Below are positions 57,542 through 64,000 of a DNA stretch of 64,000 nt, piece by piece. The stretch comes from Erythrobacter sp. SCSIO 43205 (GTDB lineage: Bacteria; Pseudomonadota; Alphaproteobacteria; Sphingomonadales; Sphingomonadaceae), in NCBI RefSeq assembly GCF_019904235.1, contig NZ_CP063202.1:2542001-2606000 (forward strand), given 5' to 3'. Position numbers and translations under genes: made by a program. The notes beneath the pieces were generated by a model. The model was not told where the DNA came from. It ran no database searches and saw nothing but the letters and a program-made list of their open reading frames with translations. Every line of letters begins with the position of its first letter. The first letter of the stretch is position 1.

Positions 57542-58078
57542 ATGAAGCTTGGTGGGGAGTTCATCGGCATGGCTGCGCTTGCCCTCGCGGCTTGCTCAGC
57601 AAGTGTGGAGAGTGCCCCAGCAGGCGATGAGGCAGTAGGCGCGTCCCCTGCATTGGAACTAACCGGGCGAGTTGTGGACGCGGCGGATATCCTCTCGCCC
57701 GACTACGAAACCGCGCTCACCGACAAATTGGAAGAGCTTGAAGAAAGGACGCTTGTGCAGCTCGTGGTGGCAACCACTCCGGACCTGAAGGGCCACGAGA
57801 TTGAAGACTATTCGTTCGATCTCGCAAACGCGTGGGGCCTAGGTAGTGCAGAGCGCAAGGACGGCTTGTTGCTGCTGGTCGCACCAAATGAGCGCAAGGT
57901 CCGGATTGAGGTTGGTCTTGGCCTAGAAGCGAGCGTAAAGGACGAAGAGGCCGCGCACATCATCCGCACAGCTATCCTCCCAAGTTTCAGGGATAGCGAC
58001 TACGAGGCAGGTATTGACGCAGGCGTCGATGGCCTCATCGCTGAAGTCACGCCCTATGAATTGAAAGAAGCTGCATGA
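57542..58078 (+). CDS. TPM domain protein, short lipoprotein form
   Basis: A 178-aa protein with lipoprotein signal (MAALALAACS). The TPM domain spans about 40-175: LTGRVVDAADILSPDYETALTDKL, LVQLVVATTPDLKGHEIEDY and VRIEVGLGLEASVKDEEAAHII. It ends with the TPM domain and lacks the Gly-rich tail of its neighbour. It overlaps the next gene by 4 bp (ATGA) and is very similar to it, suggesting duplication. Confidence 0.88.
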   Translation: MKLGGEFIGMAALALAACSASVESAPAGDEAVGASPALELTGRVVDAADILSPDYETALTDKLEELEERTLVQLVVATTPDLKGHEIEDYSFDLANAWGLGSAERKDGLLLLVAPNERKVRIEVGLGLEASVKDEEAAHIIRTAILPSFRDSDYEAGIDAGVDGLIAEVTPYELKEAA

Positions 58079-58938
58079 AGCGTCTCGCGCTCCTCTTTGC
58101 TGCGCTGATCGCGCTCATCGCGTCTCCGGCCCTCGCCCAGCCGGAATTTCCCGCGCTCACGGGCCGTGTGGTTGATACCGCTGACATCATCCCTGCTGAT
58201 GTTGAGGCTCAGCTCACCGCTAAGCTCGAAGCGCTTGAAACGCAGTCCCAGCGTCAGTTGGTCGTCACAACTGTGCCCGACCTTCAAGGGTATGAGATCG
58301 CCGACTATGGCTATCAACTCGGGCGCGAATGGGAGCTTGGCGATGCAGAGCGGAATGATGGCGCGCTGCTGATCGTGGCGCCCAATGACCGCAAGGTGCG
58401 CATTGAGGTGGGCTATGGCCTTGAAGGCTATCTCACCGATGCGCTGTCCTCATTGATCATCCAGAACGAAATCCTACCACGCTTTCGCGATGGCGATATG
58501 CCGGGCGGGATTGCTGCCGGGACCGATGCGATCATCTCGCAATTGATGCTTCCGCCAGAAGAGGCCGCGCGCGTGGCGCAAGAGGCGAGCGAAACCCGCC
58601 AAAGCGACGGCGGCTTCCCGTTTGGTTTCCTTATCTGGATCGGCTTCATGTTCTTCTTCTTCGTGCTGCCTATCATCAGGGGTAGTCGGCGCAGGCGGAA
58701 GTATCGCTCCAAGGGCAAAGGGCCGTGGGGCAAGCGCCGCGACGATGATGATGACGACGACGGAATGGGCGTGGTCGGCAATATCATCCTGTGGGAAATC
58801 GGCTCAGCTATCGCTCGCGGTGCTATGAGCGGCGGCGGTGGCGGATCAAGCTGGGGCGGCGGTGGAGGCGGCTTTGGCGGCGGCTTTTCCGGAGGTGGCG
58901 GCTCATTTGGGGGCGGCGGCGCCTCAGGAGGCTGGTAA
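58075..58938 (+). CDS. TPM domain membrane protein with glycine-rich tail (YgcG type)
   Basis: A 287-aa protein: signal peptide (ALLFAALIALIASPALA), TPM domain (about 25-175; FPALTGRVVDTADIIPADV, RQLVVTTVPDLQGYEIADYG), a transmembrane helix (FLIWIGFMFFFFVLPII), a basic/acidic stretch and a Gly-rich C-terminus made of GGGG and FGGG repeats. The layout matches E. coli YgcG. TPM proteins include chloroplast thylakoid protein-complex repair factors. The role in bacteria is unknown. Confidence 0.92.
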   Translation: MKRLALLFAALIALIASPALAQPEFPALTGRVVDTADIIPADVEAQLTAKLEALETQSQRQLVVTTVPDLQGYEIADYGYQLGREWELGDAERNDGALLIVAPNDRKVRIEVGYGLEGYLTDALSSLIIQNEILPRFRDGDMPGGIAAGTDAIISQLMLPPEEAARVAQEASETRQSDGGFPFGFLIWIGFMFFFFVLPIIRGSRRRRKYRSKGKGPWGKRRDDDDDDDGMGVVGNIILWEIGSAIARGAMSGGGGGSSWGGGGGGFGGGFSGGGGSFGGGGASGGW

Positions 58939-58941
58939 GCC

Positions 58942-59616
58942 ATGGCCTATCTGAATGAAGATCAGCACAAGATTGTCTCAAACGCAGTCAAAGAGGCGGA
59001 ACTCTCCACCTCCGGCGAGATCGTAACCGTTCTGGCCGACCGCTCCGATGGTTATACTGATGTCGCGCTCTGGTGGGCCCTCGGCCTCAGCTTCACCGTG
59101 ATGAGCCTGTTTGCAGCCTTCCCCTCACCCTTCCTTGACCTCTGGGACGCTCTTATCGGCGGGTGGAGCCATGAGTGGACCACGGGCGAGCTTGCCAGCA
59201 TGACGATCGGCTTGGGGCTTCTTACATTCCTTATCGCTCTGGGCGCGCAGCAATGGCAGCCCTTGAAGTTCTTCATGATCCCCAATCCTGTCAAAACAGC
59301 GCGCGCGCATGAACAGGCGATCAAGCACTTCAAAGTGGGCGCAGAACGGCGCACAGCGGGCGCAACGGGCGTGCTCATCTACCTTTCCATGCGCGAACAC
59401 CGCGCGGAGATCGTCGCCGACGACAGCATCGCGGAGAAGGTCAATCCCGAGGTTTGGGGCGAGGCGATGGGCGATATGATCGTGCGCATCCGCAAGGGCC
59501 AAGTGGCCGAAGGCATGGCCGCAGGGGTGCGCGACGTTGGTTTTATCCTTGCTGAGCATTTCCCGCGCGGCGAGAATGACGAAAACGAGTTGCCCGACCG
59601 CTTGATTGAGGTCTAA
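58942..59616 (+). CDS. TPM domain membrane protein, third member
   Basis: A 224-aa protein. It starts AYLNEDQHKIVSNAVKEAELSTSGEIV, with the TPM-like N-terminus ahead of two transmembrane helices (VALWWALGLSFTVMSLFAAF and MTIGLGLLTFLIALGA), then a soluble part with GATGVLIYLSMREHRAEIVADDSI. Separated from YgcG-like gene by 3 bp. Completes a LemA-TPM-TPM-TPM cluster, presumably one operon. Confidence 0.85.
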   Translation: MAYLNEDQHKIVSNAVKEAELSTSGEIVTVLADRSDGYTDVALWWALGLSFTVMSLFAAFPSPFLDLWDALIGGWSHEWTTGELASMTIGLGLLTFLIALGAQQWQPLKFFMIPNPVKTARAHEQAIKHFKVGAERRTAGATGVLIYLSMREHRAEIVADDSIAEKVNPEVWGEAMGDMIVRIRKGQVAEGMAAGVRDVGFILAEHFPRGENDENELPDRLIEV

Positions 59617-59621
59617 GCCAC

Positions 59622-60212
59622 GTGGCTCATATGAGCCATTCAAATTATACAAGAGACGCAGACGCCGACCTGCCGGAGGAAATCCGGTGGGAGGGCAAAT
59701 TCATCGCCGCCAAAACGCGCGGCCGCTGGGAATATGTCGGGCGCACGCGCGGAATCAAAGCCGCCGCAATCATCGCAATTGACGAAGATGCAGACGGCAA
59801 ACGCCACGTAATTTTGGTGAGCCAATACCGCGTACCCTTGAGCCGCTTTTGCCTCGAAATCCCCGCTGGCCTTGTTGGCGATGATGATGGCGCAGAGGGC
59901 GAGCTAGCGACCGATGCCGCCGCTCGCGAACTGGAAGAAGAAACCGGCTATAAAGCGGGCAAATTGGAAGTGCTGGGCGAGTTTTACTCCTCTCCCGGCA
60001 TGGTGTCCGAATGTTTCACTCTGCTTCGTGCGAGCAAGCTTGAAAAGGTCAGCGACGGCGGCGGATTGCCGGACGAGAATATCACCGTACACCGCGTGGC
60101 ATTAGACAAACTGTCTGATTTTGTTGCCAAATGGCGCGAAGCGGGCCACGGCGTCGATGTGCGCATCGCGATGCTGCTAACGCCGGAATATCTGGGAGAG
60201 AAATTGAAATGA
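59622..60212 (+). CDS. Nudix hydrolase, ADP-ribose pyrophosphatase-like
   Basis: A 196-aa protein from GTG 59622 (GAGG 10 bp upstream) or 193 aa from ATG 59631. The Nudix box reads GELATDAAARELEEETGYK, with REXXEE intact. Flanking VSQYRVPLSRFCLEIPAGLVGDD matches ADP-ribose pyrophosphatases. It hydrolyses nucleoside diphosphates linked to another moiety. It overlaps the SDR gene by 4 bp (ATGA). Confidence 0.9.
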   Translation: MAHMSHSNYTRDADADLPEEIRWEGKFIAAKTRGRWEYVGRTRGIKAAAIIAIDEDADGKRHVILVSQYRVPLSRFCLEIPAGLVGDDDGAEGELATDAAARELEEETGYKAGKLEVLGEFYSSPGMVSECFTLLRASKLEKVSDGGGLPDENITVHRVALDKLSDFVAKWREAGHGVDVRIAMLLTPEYLGEKLK

Positions 60213-60991
60213 AAAAACGCTGCGAAGGAAAATTGGCCCTCGTTACTGGCGCTGCCCAGGGACTTGGCGCAGCGCACGCGACGTTGCTTGCAAGAGAAGG
60301 CGCGCGCGTGCTTTGCACTGATATCAACGGTCAGGGAGCCGAGGATACTGCGGCGCGCATCAATTCAGAATGCGGCGTTGGCCATGCGCATGGCATTGCT
60401 CACGATGTGACTGACCCCGAGCAATGGGAGCGGGCGGTCGATACCGCGCGCGAGGAAATCGGCGGGCTCAATGTGCTCGTCAACAACGCTGGGATTGGTG
60501 TTCCGGGCAACATCGAAGATTGCGACTTTGGCGATTGGCAGCGCTGCTTTTCTGTCAATGTCGACAGCATTTTTCACGGCTGTCAAAAGGCCCTGCCCCT
60601 GATGCGCGAACACGCGCCGGGCTCGATCATCAATATCTCAAGCATCGCAGGGCTCATCGCAAGCGACACCATGCCCGCTTATAACGCGTCGAAAGCGGCC
60701 GTTTGGATGCTGTCCAAATCCATCGCGCTCCACTGTGCGAAGAAAAACATGGATATTCGCTGCAACTCGATCCACCCGACCTTTGTCGATACACCGATCC
60801 TTGATGGAACGGCCAAATCGGCTCAGCTCGACAAAGACGTTCTGTTGGAGAAACTCGCACGGCAAATCCCGCTGAAGTTCGTGGGCGAACCCAATGATAT
60901 TGCGAGTGCGGTGGTCTATCTTGCGAGCGATGAAAGCCGTTTCATGACCGGCGCAGAGCTGAAACTGGATGGCGGTATTTCGGCGATGTGA
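60209..60991 (+). CDS. SDR-family oxidoreductase
   Basis: A 260-aa classical short-chain dehydrogenase. TGAAQGLGAAHA binds the coenzyme, NNAGIGVPGN is the structural motif, and YNASKAAV is the catalytic Tyr/Lys motif; the C-terminus ends TGAELKLDGGISAM. An acidic residue after the second strand (LCTDIN) indicates NAD(H). The substrate is unknown. Coupled to the Nudix gene. Confidence 0.92.
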   Translation: MKKRCEGKLALVTGAAQGLGAAHATLLAREGARVLCTDINGQGAEDTAARINSECGVGHAHGIAHDVTDPEQWERAVDTAREEIGGLNVLVNNAGIGVPGNIEDCDFGDWQRCFSVNVDSIFHGCQKALPLMREHAPGSIINISSIAGLIASDTMPAYNASKAAVWMLSKSIALHCAKKNMDIRCNSIHPTFVDTPILDGTAKSAQLDKDVLLEKLARQIPLKFVGEPNDIASAVVYLASDESRFMTGAELKLDGGISAM

Positions 60992-61030
60992 TTGGACTGC
61001 TATAGGTCCGGTGTCAAAAGGGGGGATTTC

Positions 61031-62041
61031 ATGATCAACACGCCTTGCGCCAGATCGAAGCGCGCCGTGATGCCGTGGTTTTTGATGGCTTGTCTTGCTT
61101 TCGCGTTTGCGTTTGCGATGGCTTCGTCTGCCTTTGCGCAATCGGGCACTCCTGCCGGCCATTACTCGATCGCTGCATCCGCCTATGAGAACGGCAAATA
61201 CACCGCTGCTCGCAGAGGATACCAGCGCGCGTGCGATGGTGGATATGCATGGGGTTGCACTGATTGGGCAGCGATGTTGCGAAAAGGCGAAGGCGGTTCT
61301 GTCGACCTTCCCGCTGCCCGGCGCGCCTACAGCCGTGCGTGTGACGGCCAAAATTCGGTTGGCTGCACCAGTTTGGGCGTCATGCTCAATAACGGCGAAG
61401 GGGGCCCTGCTGACCTTCCCGCAGCACGAGGCGCCTATGATCGCGGATGCGGCATAGGAAGTGCGCAAGCCTGTTATTATCTCGGTCGAATGCTCGGCTT
61501 TGGCAGGGGTGGCGCAGTCGATATTCCTGCGGCTCGCAATTCTTTCAAAAAGGCGTGCGAGCAACGCCATGCGGATGGGTGCTTCACTTTTGGGACAATG
61601 CTCTACACTGGCGAAGGTGGCCCCGCTGACCTTCCCGCAGCGCGAAACGCATTCGATAGCGCGTGCAAGCGAGGCAACGCGCAAAGCTGCACCAATATTG
61701 GCCTGATGCACACCAGAGGCGAAGGCGGTCCCGAAGACTGGGCGGCTGCGCGAGTTGTTCTCAAGCCTGCTTGCGATGGAGGCGATGCGCTTGGGTGCCA
61801 CAATCTGGCCCGCGCCATGTATTTTGGCAGAGGCGGAGCGGCTGATCTGAACGCAGCGCGAATTTTGTTCAAGCAAGGCTGCGATGGCGCGATTGCAACA
61901 AGCTGTGCGAATTTGGGGCTGATGCTAGTCAATGGAGAGGGCGGTCCGGTTGATTTACCCAAAGCGCGGATCGCATTGCAGAGCGCTTGCGAGGCTGGCG
62001 AGAAGGCCGCTTGCGATGCGCTTGAGAAGGTGGCGCAGTAA
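61031..62041 (+). CDS. Exported cysteine-rich Sel1-like repeat protein
   Basis: A 336-aa protein with a signal peptide (ACLAFAFAFAMASSAFA-QS). It holds eight tandem repeats of about 36-37 residues. Each has paired Cys spaced C-X7-C, for example ACDGGYAWGC, ACDGQNSVGC, ACEQRHADGC, ACKRGNAQSC, ACDGGDALGC, and GEGGPADLPAAR-like turns between repeats. The pattern matches Sel1/HcpA-type alpha-alpha solenoids stabilised by disulfides. Such proteins often bind other proteins in the periplasm or outside. The partner is unknown. Confidence 0.9.
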   Translation: MINTPCARSKRAVMPWFLMACLAFAFAFAMASSAFAQSGTPAGHYSIAASAYENGKYTAARRGYQRACDGGYAWGCTDWAAMLRKGEGGSVDLPAARRAYSRACDGQNSVGCTSLGVMLNNGEGGPADLPAARGAYDRGCGIGSAQACYYLGRMLGFGRGGAVDIPAARNSFKKACEQRHADGCFTFGTMLYTGEGGPADLPAARNAFDSACKRGNAQSCTNIGLMHTRGEGGPEDWAAARVVLKPACDGGDALGCHNLARAMYFGRGGAADLNAARILFKQGCDGAIATSCANLGLMLVNGEGGPVDLPKARIALQSACEAGEKAACDALEKVAQ

Positions 62042-62080
62042 TCGCCTTTCGCATTAAGGAATGACAAAAGAGTGCCAAGT

Positions 62081-62491
62081 ATGAGAAATGCGACCGAGCA
62101 AAACAGAGCGCTGATTTCCAAAGCATTTGAGGGATTGGCCAAAGGCGACCCCTCTCATTTCATGCCGCTGTTTGATGAGAGCATTGAATGGCGGGTTGTT
62201 GGTTCCAGCGCATGGTCGAAACGCGCGGTTGGCCTGGATGCCGTCGTCAGGGATCTTGTCGAACCGCTTTTTGCCCGATTTGCTGGTCCCTATCTTACCA
62301 CCCCAGAACTGATTATTGCAGACGGCGAGCACGTGGCAGTTCAGGCAAAAGGCAATGCCGAAACCCTTGAGGGCGTGCGATATGACAATGAGTACTGCTT
62401 CGTTTTCACTTTGAAGGGGGGCAAGATCATCAAGGTCGTCGAATATATGGACACTATTCTTGCTGATCGCGCGCTTGGAACTGGGGATTGA
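62081..62491 (+). CDS. NTF2/SnoaL-like protein
   Basis: About 136 aa from ATG 62081 (GTG 62072 is in frame). Residues 20-130 fit the NTF2-like cone fold (FEGLAKGDPSHFMPLFDESIEWRVVG, cited in parts; IADGEHVAVQAKGNAETLEGVRYDNEYCFVF; KIIKVVEYMDT). Members include limonene-epoxide hydrolases, ketosteroid isomerases and non-enzymatic proteins. No catalytic assignment is possible. Confidence 0.82.
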   Translation: MRNATEQNRALISKAFEGLAKGDPSHFMPLFDESIEWRVVGSSAWSKRAVGLDAVVRDLVEPLFARFAGPYLTTPELIIADGEHVAVQAKGNAETLEGVRYDNEYCFVFTLKGGKIIKVVEYMDTILADRALGTGD

Positions 62492-62510
62492 CCAGCAGGG
62501 GCACGCAATA

Positions 62511-62537
62511 AAAGGGGCCGTGGGAAGAGGCCCCTTT
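62511..62537. terminator. Intrinsic terminator between the NTF2-like gene and pspC
   Basis: AAAGGGGCC and GGCCCCTTT pair around GTGGGAAGA, between convergent genes, with A and T runs on either side. It serves both strands. Confidence 0.88.
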
Positions 62538-62560
62538 GCTGGGTGCGGGTCAGCGGTTCA

Positions 62561-62776
62561 TCAGTCAGCGATAAGCGCAATCGCGAGGTAGATCAGGATC
62601 GGGAAACCGATACCGAGCAGCACCGCTGCGACAAATCCGATGCGCCAGATCAGAGCATCAACACCCGACCAATTGGCCAGCCCTGAGCACACGCCAAACA
62701 GCTTGCCATTGGTCTTATCCAGACGAAAACCGCCGCCTGCGGGGGGTTGGCTATTATTGTTGGTTAGATTGCTCAT
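62561..62776 (-). CDS. PspC domain-containing protein
   Basis: A 71-aa membrane protein. Residues 18-70 match PspC: FRLDKTNGKLFGVCSGLANW and a long transmembrane helix (IGFVAAVLLGIGFPILIYLAIALIA). PspC in E. coli is an inner-membrane sensor of the phage shock response. Here it is the last gene of a run of four tiny membrane proteins under a sigma-54-like promoter; its ATG overlaps the stop of the preceding gene by 3 bp (62774-62776). Confidence 0.92.
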   Translation of the reverse strand: MSNLTNNNSQPPAGGGFRLDKTNGKLFGVCSGLANWSGVDALIWRIGFVAAVLLGIGFPILIYLAIALIAD

Positions 62777-62949
62777 GCAAGGGCTCCTATAATCGAAAGT
62801 GCTGCGTCGGGTGAGAGGGTCATGGGGTTAGTGGGCGATGGGTTGGCGGCGAAATGGCCTGCCACCAAAATCACGGCGATCAATACGGCTCCAGCGCTGG
62901 CCATCACCCGGGCCGCCTTTGTGCTGGAAAGATCGAAGAACGAATACAT
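62773..62949 (-). CDS. 58-aa membrane protein coupled to pspC
   Basis: ATG 62949 follows a GGATAGGATA stretch; TGA 62773-62775 overlaps the pspC ATG (ATGA). It starts MYSFFDLSSTKAARVMASAG, then a hydrophobic helix (AVLIAVILVAGHFAA) and a polar tail (NPSPTNPMTLSPDAA). Not similar to PspB (no leucine zipper). Function unknown; placement suggests part of the psp-like operon. Confidence 0.75.
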   Translation of the reverse strand: MYSFFDLSSTKAARVMASAGAVLIAVILVAGHFAANPSPTNPMTLSPDAALSIIGALA

Positions 62950-63004
62950 TATCCTATCCTGTTAGCGGGAAGTGCGAAAAGCGTTTGGCTCAAGCGATCG
63001 GGCC

Positions 63005-63118
63005 TTACGCAAGTGGAGTGGCTGGGATCATCGCATAGGCAGAAGCGATCACGCCGGTGGTCAACATCAAGCTGAAGACAGCTGAGAAGACGCGGGTTTT
63101 GGTTTCATCGGTAAACAT
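63005..63118 (-). CDS. 37-aa single-pass membrane protein, second of a small paralogous pair
   Basis: The frame reads MFTDETKTRVFSAVFSLMLT... with a C-terminal hydrophobic helix and YAMIPATP. It resembles the 36-aa gene upstream: Arg-then-hydrophobic helix, then YA(I/M)(V/I)PA(S/T)P. An upstream run AAAGG is a weak ribosome binding site. Presumed inner-membrane microprotein. Confidence 0.65.
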   Translation of the reverse strand: MFTDETKTRVFSAVFSLMLTTGVIASAYAMIPATPLA

Positions 63119-63144
63119 GAGAGGGGGCCTTTCTTGGGATGGGG

Positions 63145-63255
63145 TTAAACAATTGCTGGGCTTGCTGGTACGATGGCGTAAGCGAACAGGGTTGCTGACA
63201 AAACGATCGAGAGAGCGGCAGCAGCGAGGCGGTTTGCAGTGTTGGTGACAGTCAT
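63145..63255 (-). CDS. 36-aa single-pass membrane protein, first gene of the sigma-54-type operon
   Basis: ATG 63255 is preceded by AGGAGATCAAAA, a strong ribosome binding site. The sequence is MTVTNTANRLAAAALSIVLS, then LFAYAIVPASPAIV and TAA. One hydrophobic helix. It is the first gene after the sigma-54-type promoter (63321-63336). Function unknown. Confidence 0.75.
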   Translation of the reverse strand: MTVTNTANRLAAAALSIVLSATLFAYAIVPASPAIV

Positions 63256-63320
63256 TTTTGATCTCCTGATTTAAAGTCTTGGTTCGATTTCCCGGCTCAT
63301 CCGGGGGACACAAAAGACGT

Positions 63321-63336
63321 TGCAGGAGGCGTGCCA
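63321..63336 (-). promoter_or_regulatory. Near-consensus sigma-54 (RpoN) promoter
   Basis: On the minus strand TGGCACGCCTCCTGCA carries GG (-24) and GC (-12) with 10 bases between, against consensus TGGCACG-N4-TTGCA; only one base of the -12 box differs. The first T of YTGGCACG is also present. Transcription would begin near 63310, 55 bp before the first small ORF. An AACTTGA...TCAAGTT inverted repeat (63337-63343 and 63370-63376) lies just upstream. Confidence 0.8.
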
Positions 63337-63500
63337 AACTTGAAAAATGGCGGAATTCTGCGGTTTACATCAAGTTACAACCATTACGCCCCGTTCAGCT
63401 TTCCGAAAGGTTGGGATTTTTTACCAAGAGTTAGGATCGTTGATTTTGCGCGCATCAAGGCTGTGTTTTCGCACCGCCCCTGCTAGGCGTTTTGCCAGCT

Positions 63501-64000
63501 ATGGCGCTTTCAAAAATCACCTTGCAGAATTTCCGCAACCACGTCGCAAGCGAGCTTGGTGAAACCGCGCACTTCAACTTGCTGGTGGGCGAAAATGGCG
63601 CTGGCAAAACCAATGTCCTGGAAGCAATTTCGCTACTTGCGCCGGGACGCGGTCTGAGGCGCGCGAACTTGGGCGAGCTGGCGCTCAAGGCAACACCTGA
63701 TGCAGAGGCGGGTGCGTTCGCTATTGGAGCGACCTTGGTCGAGCAGGGTCAGACATCGGCGCGCATTGGCACCTATACCGAAAATCATCGCCCCACCCGC
63801 CGCCTTGTGCGGATCAATGGGGCTGAGGCGAAATCCTCTGCTTTGAGTGAATGGCACGCAGTGGCTTGGCTTACCCCGTCGATGGATGGCCTTTTCACTG
63901 ACAGCGCGGGCGCACGGCGGCGTTATATGGATCGTATGGCGCTGGCGATTGAACCTACCCACGCCCGCCACGTTAGCCAGCTTGAAACCGCGCTGCGAGA
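63501..64000 (+). CDS. recF: DNA replication and repair protein RecF (partial, 5' end)
   Basis: The frame opens at ATG 63501 and runs off the end of the window (166 residues). It starts ALSKITLQNFRNHVASELG, with the Walker A motif GENGAGKTNVLEAISLL, and later LTPSMDGLFTDSAGARRRYMDR, all RecF signatures. RecF is an SMC-like ATPase that loads RecA at single-strand gaps. The 245-bp gap before it, up to the divergent small-protein genes, contains both promoters. Confidence 0.96.
   Translation, partial: MALSKITLQNFRNHVASELGETAHFNLLVGENGAGKTNVLEAISLLAPGRGLRRANLGELALKATPDAEAGAFAIGATLVEQGQTSARIGTYTENHRPTRRLVRINGAEAKSSALSEWHAVAWLTPSMDGLFTDSAGARRRYMDRMALAIEPTHARHVSQLETALR

Noticed and set aside
58803..58935. 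G-rich DNA repeats considered as a non-coding repeat
   Set aside because: They encode the in-frame glycine-rich tail of the YgcG-type protein, a normal family trait.
60638..61876. 412-codon minus-strand frame over the SDR and Sel1 genes
   Set aside because: Antisense to two genes with clear domain features; a composition shadow.
61200..62030. Periodic repeat of about 110 bp considered as a CRISPR-like array
   Set aside because: The period equals one Sel1 protein repeat and the copies diverge at the base level; no short identical repeats or spacers.

Overview
The window is chromosomal DNA from an alphaproteobacterium, most likely of the Sphingomonadales and close to Erythrobacter. The evidence is the atpH-A-G-D-C operon, MucR, DUF1153 and DUF2794 proteins, HdaA, a Fur without the CXXC motif, a circularly permuted two-piece tmRNA, and GC-rich coding typical of that group. 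No prophage, insertion sequence, plasmid gene or CRISPR array was seen. It reads as ordinary core chromosome with some unusual small genes and one striking promoter.

Layout. 1-6.5 kb: end of a transporter, tRNA-Gln(TTG), then a minus-strand block (FAD oxidoreductase, PAS-like membrane protein, class II DAHP synthase, M16 peptidase). 6.5-11.1 kb: a plus-strand run of Fe-S carrier NfuA-like protein, nitroreductase, TsaB, RimI, MucR, Fur-family regulator and PlsC. 11.1-17.5 kb: LysR regulator, CorC-like protein, YbeY, Ada, a membrane-anchored trypsin-like protease and a TauD-type dioxygenase. 17.7-22.6 kb: ATP synthase F1 operon with an extra 54-codon gene between atpG and atpD, closed by a strong terminator. 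22.6-26.9 kb: a 72-aa protein with a bacteriocin-type leader, prolyl oligopeptidase, a SciP-like DUF1153 protein, an HNH protein and a lipoprotein. 26.9-36.7 kb: glmU, gph, an SDR behind a perfect palindrome, DUF2794, cysE, hdaA, purM, a PurN-YjbR fusion and a sulfotransferase. 36.7-40.0 kb: pepA, DUF2256, holC, a lipoprotein and ndk on the minus strand. 40.1-45.9 kb: lptD-surA-pdxA-rsmA. 46-55 kb: SRPBCC protein, two membrane proteins, malate synthase G, and an arginine-succinyl group (M20 hydrolase, astA, astB). 55.3-55.7 kb: permuted ssrA. 55.7-59.6 kb: two adjacent mscL genes and a LemA/TPM cluster. 59.6-62.5 kb: Nudix hydrolase, SDR, a cysteine-rich Sel1-repeat protein and an NTF2-like protein. 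62.5-63.3 kb: a minus-strand run of four very small membrane proteins ending in PspC, behind a near-consensus sigma-54 promoter. 63.5 kb to the end: the start of recF.

The best candidate for a little-described system is the sigma-54/PspC small-protein operon (62.56-63.34 kb). Next are the gene inserted in the ATP synthase operon, the PurN-YjbR fusion, and the M20 hydrolase placed where an AstE activity would be expected. All calls rest on reading motifs, spacing and context by eye; no database search was run.
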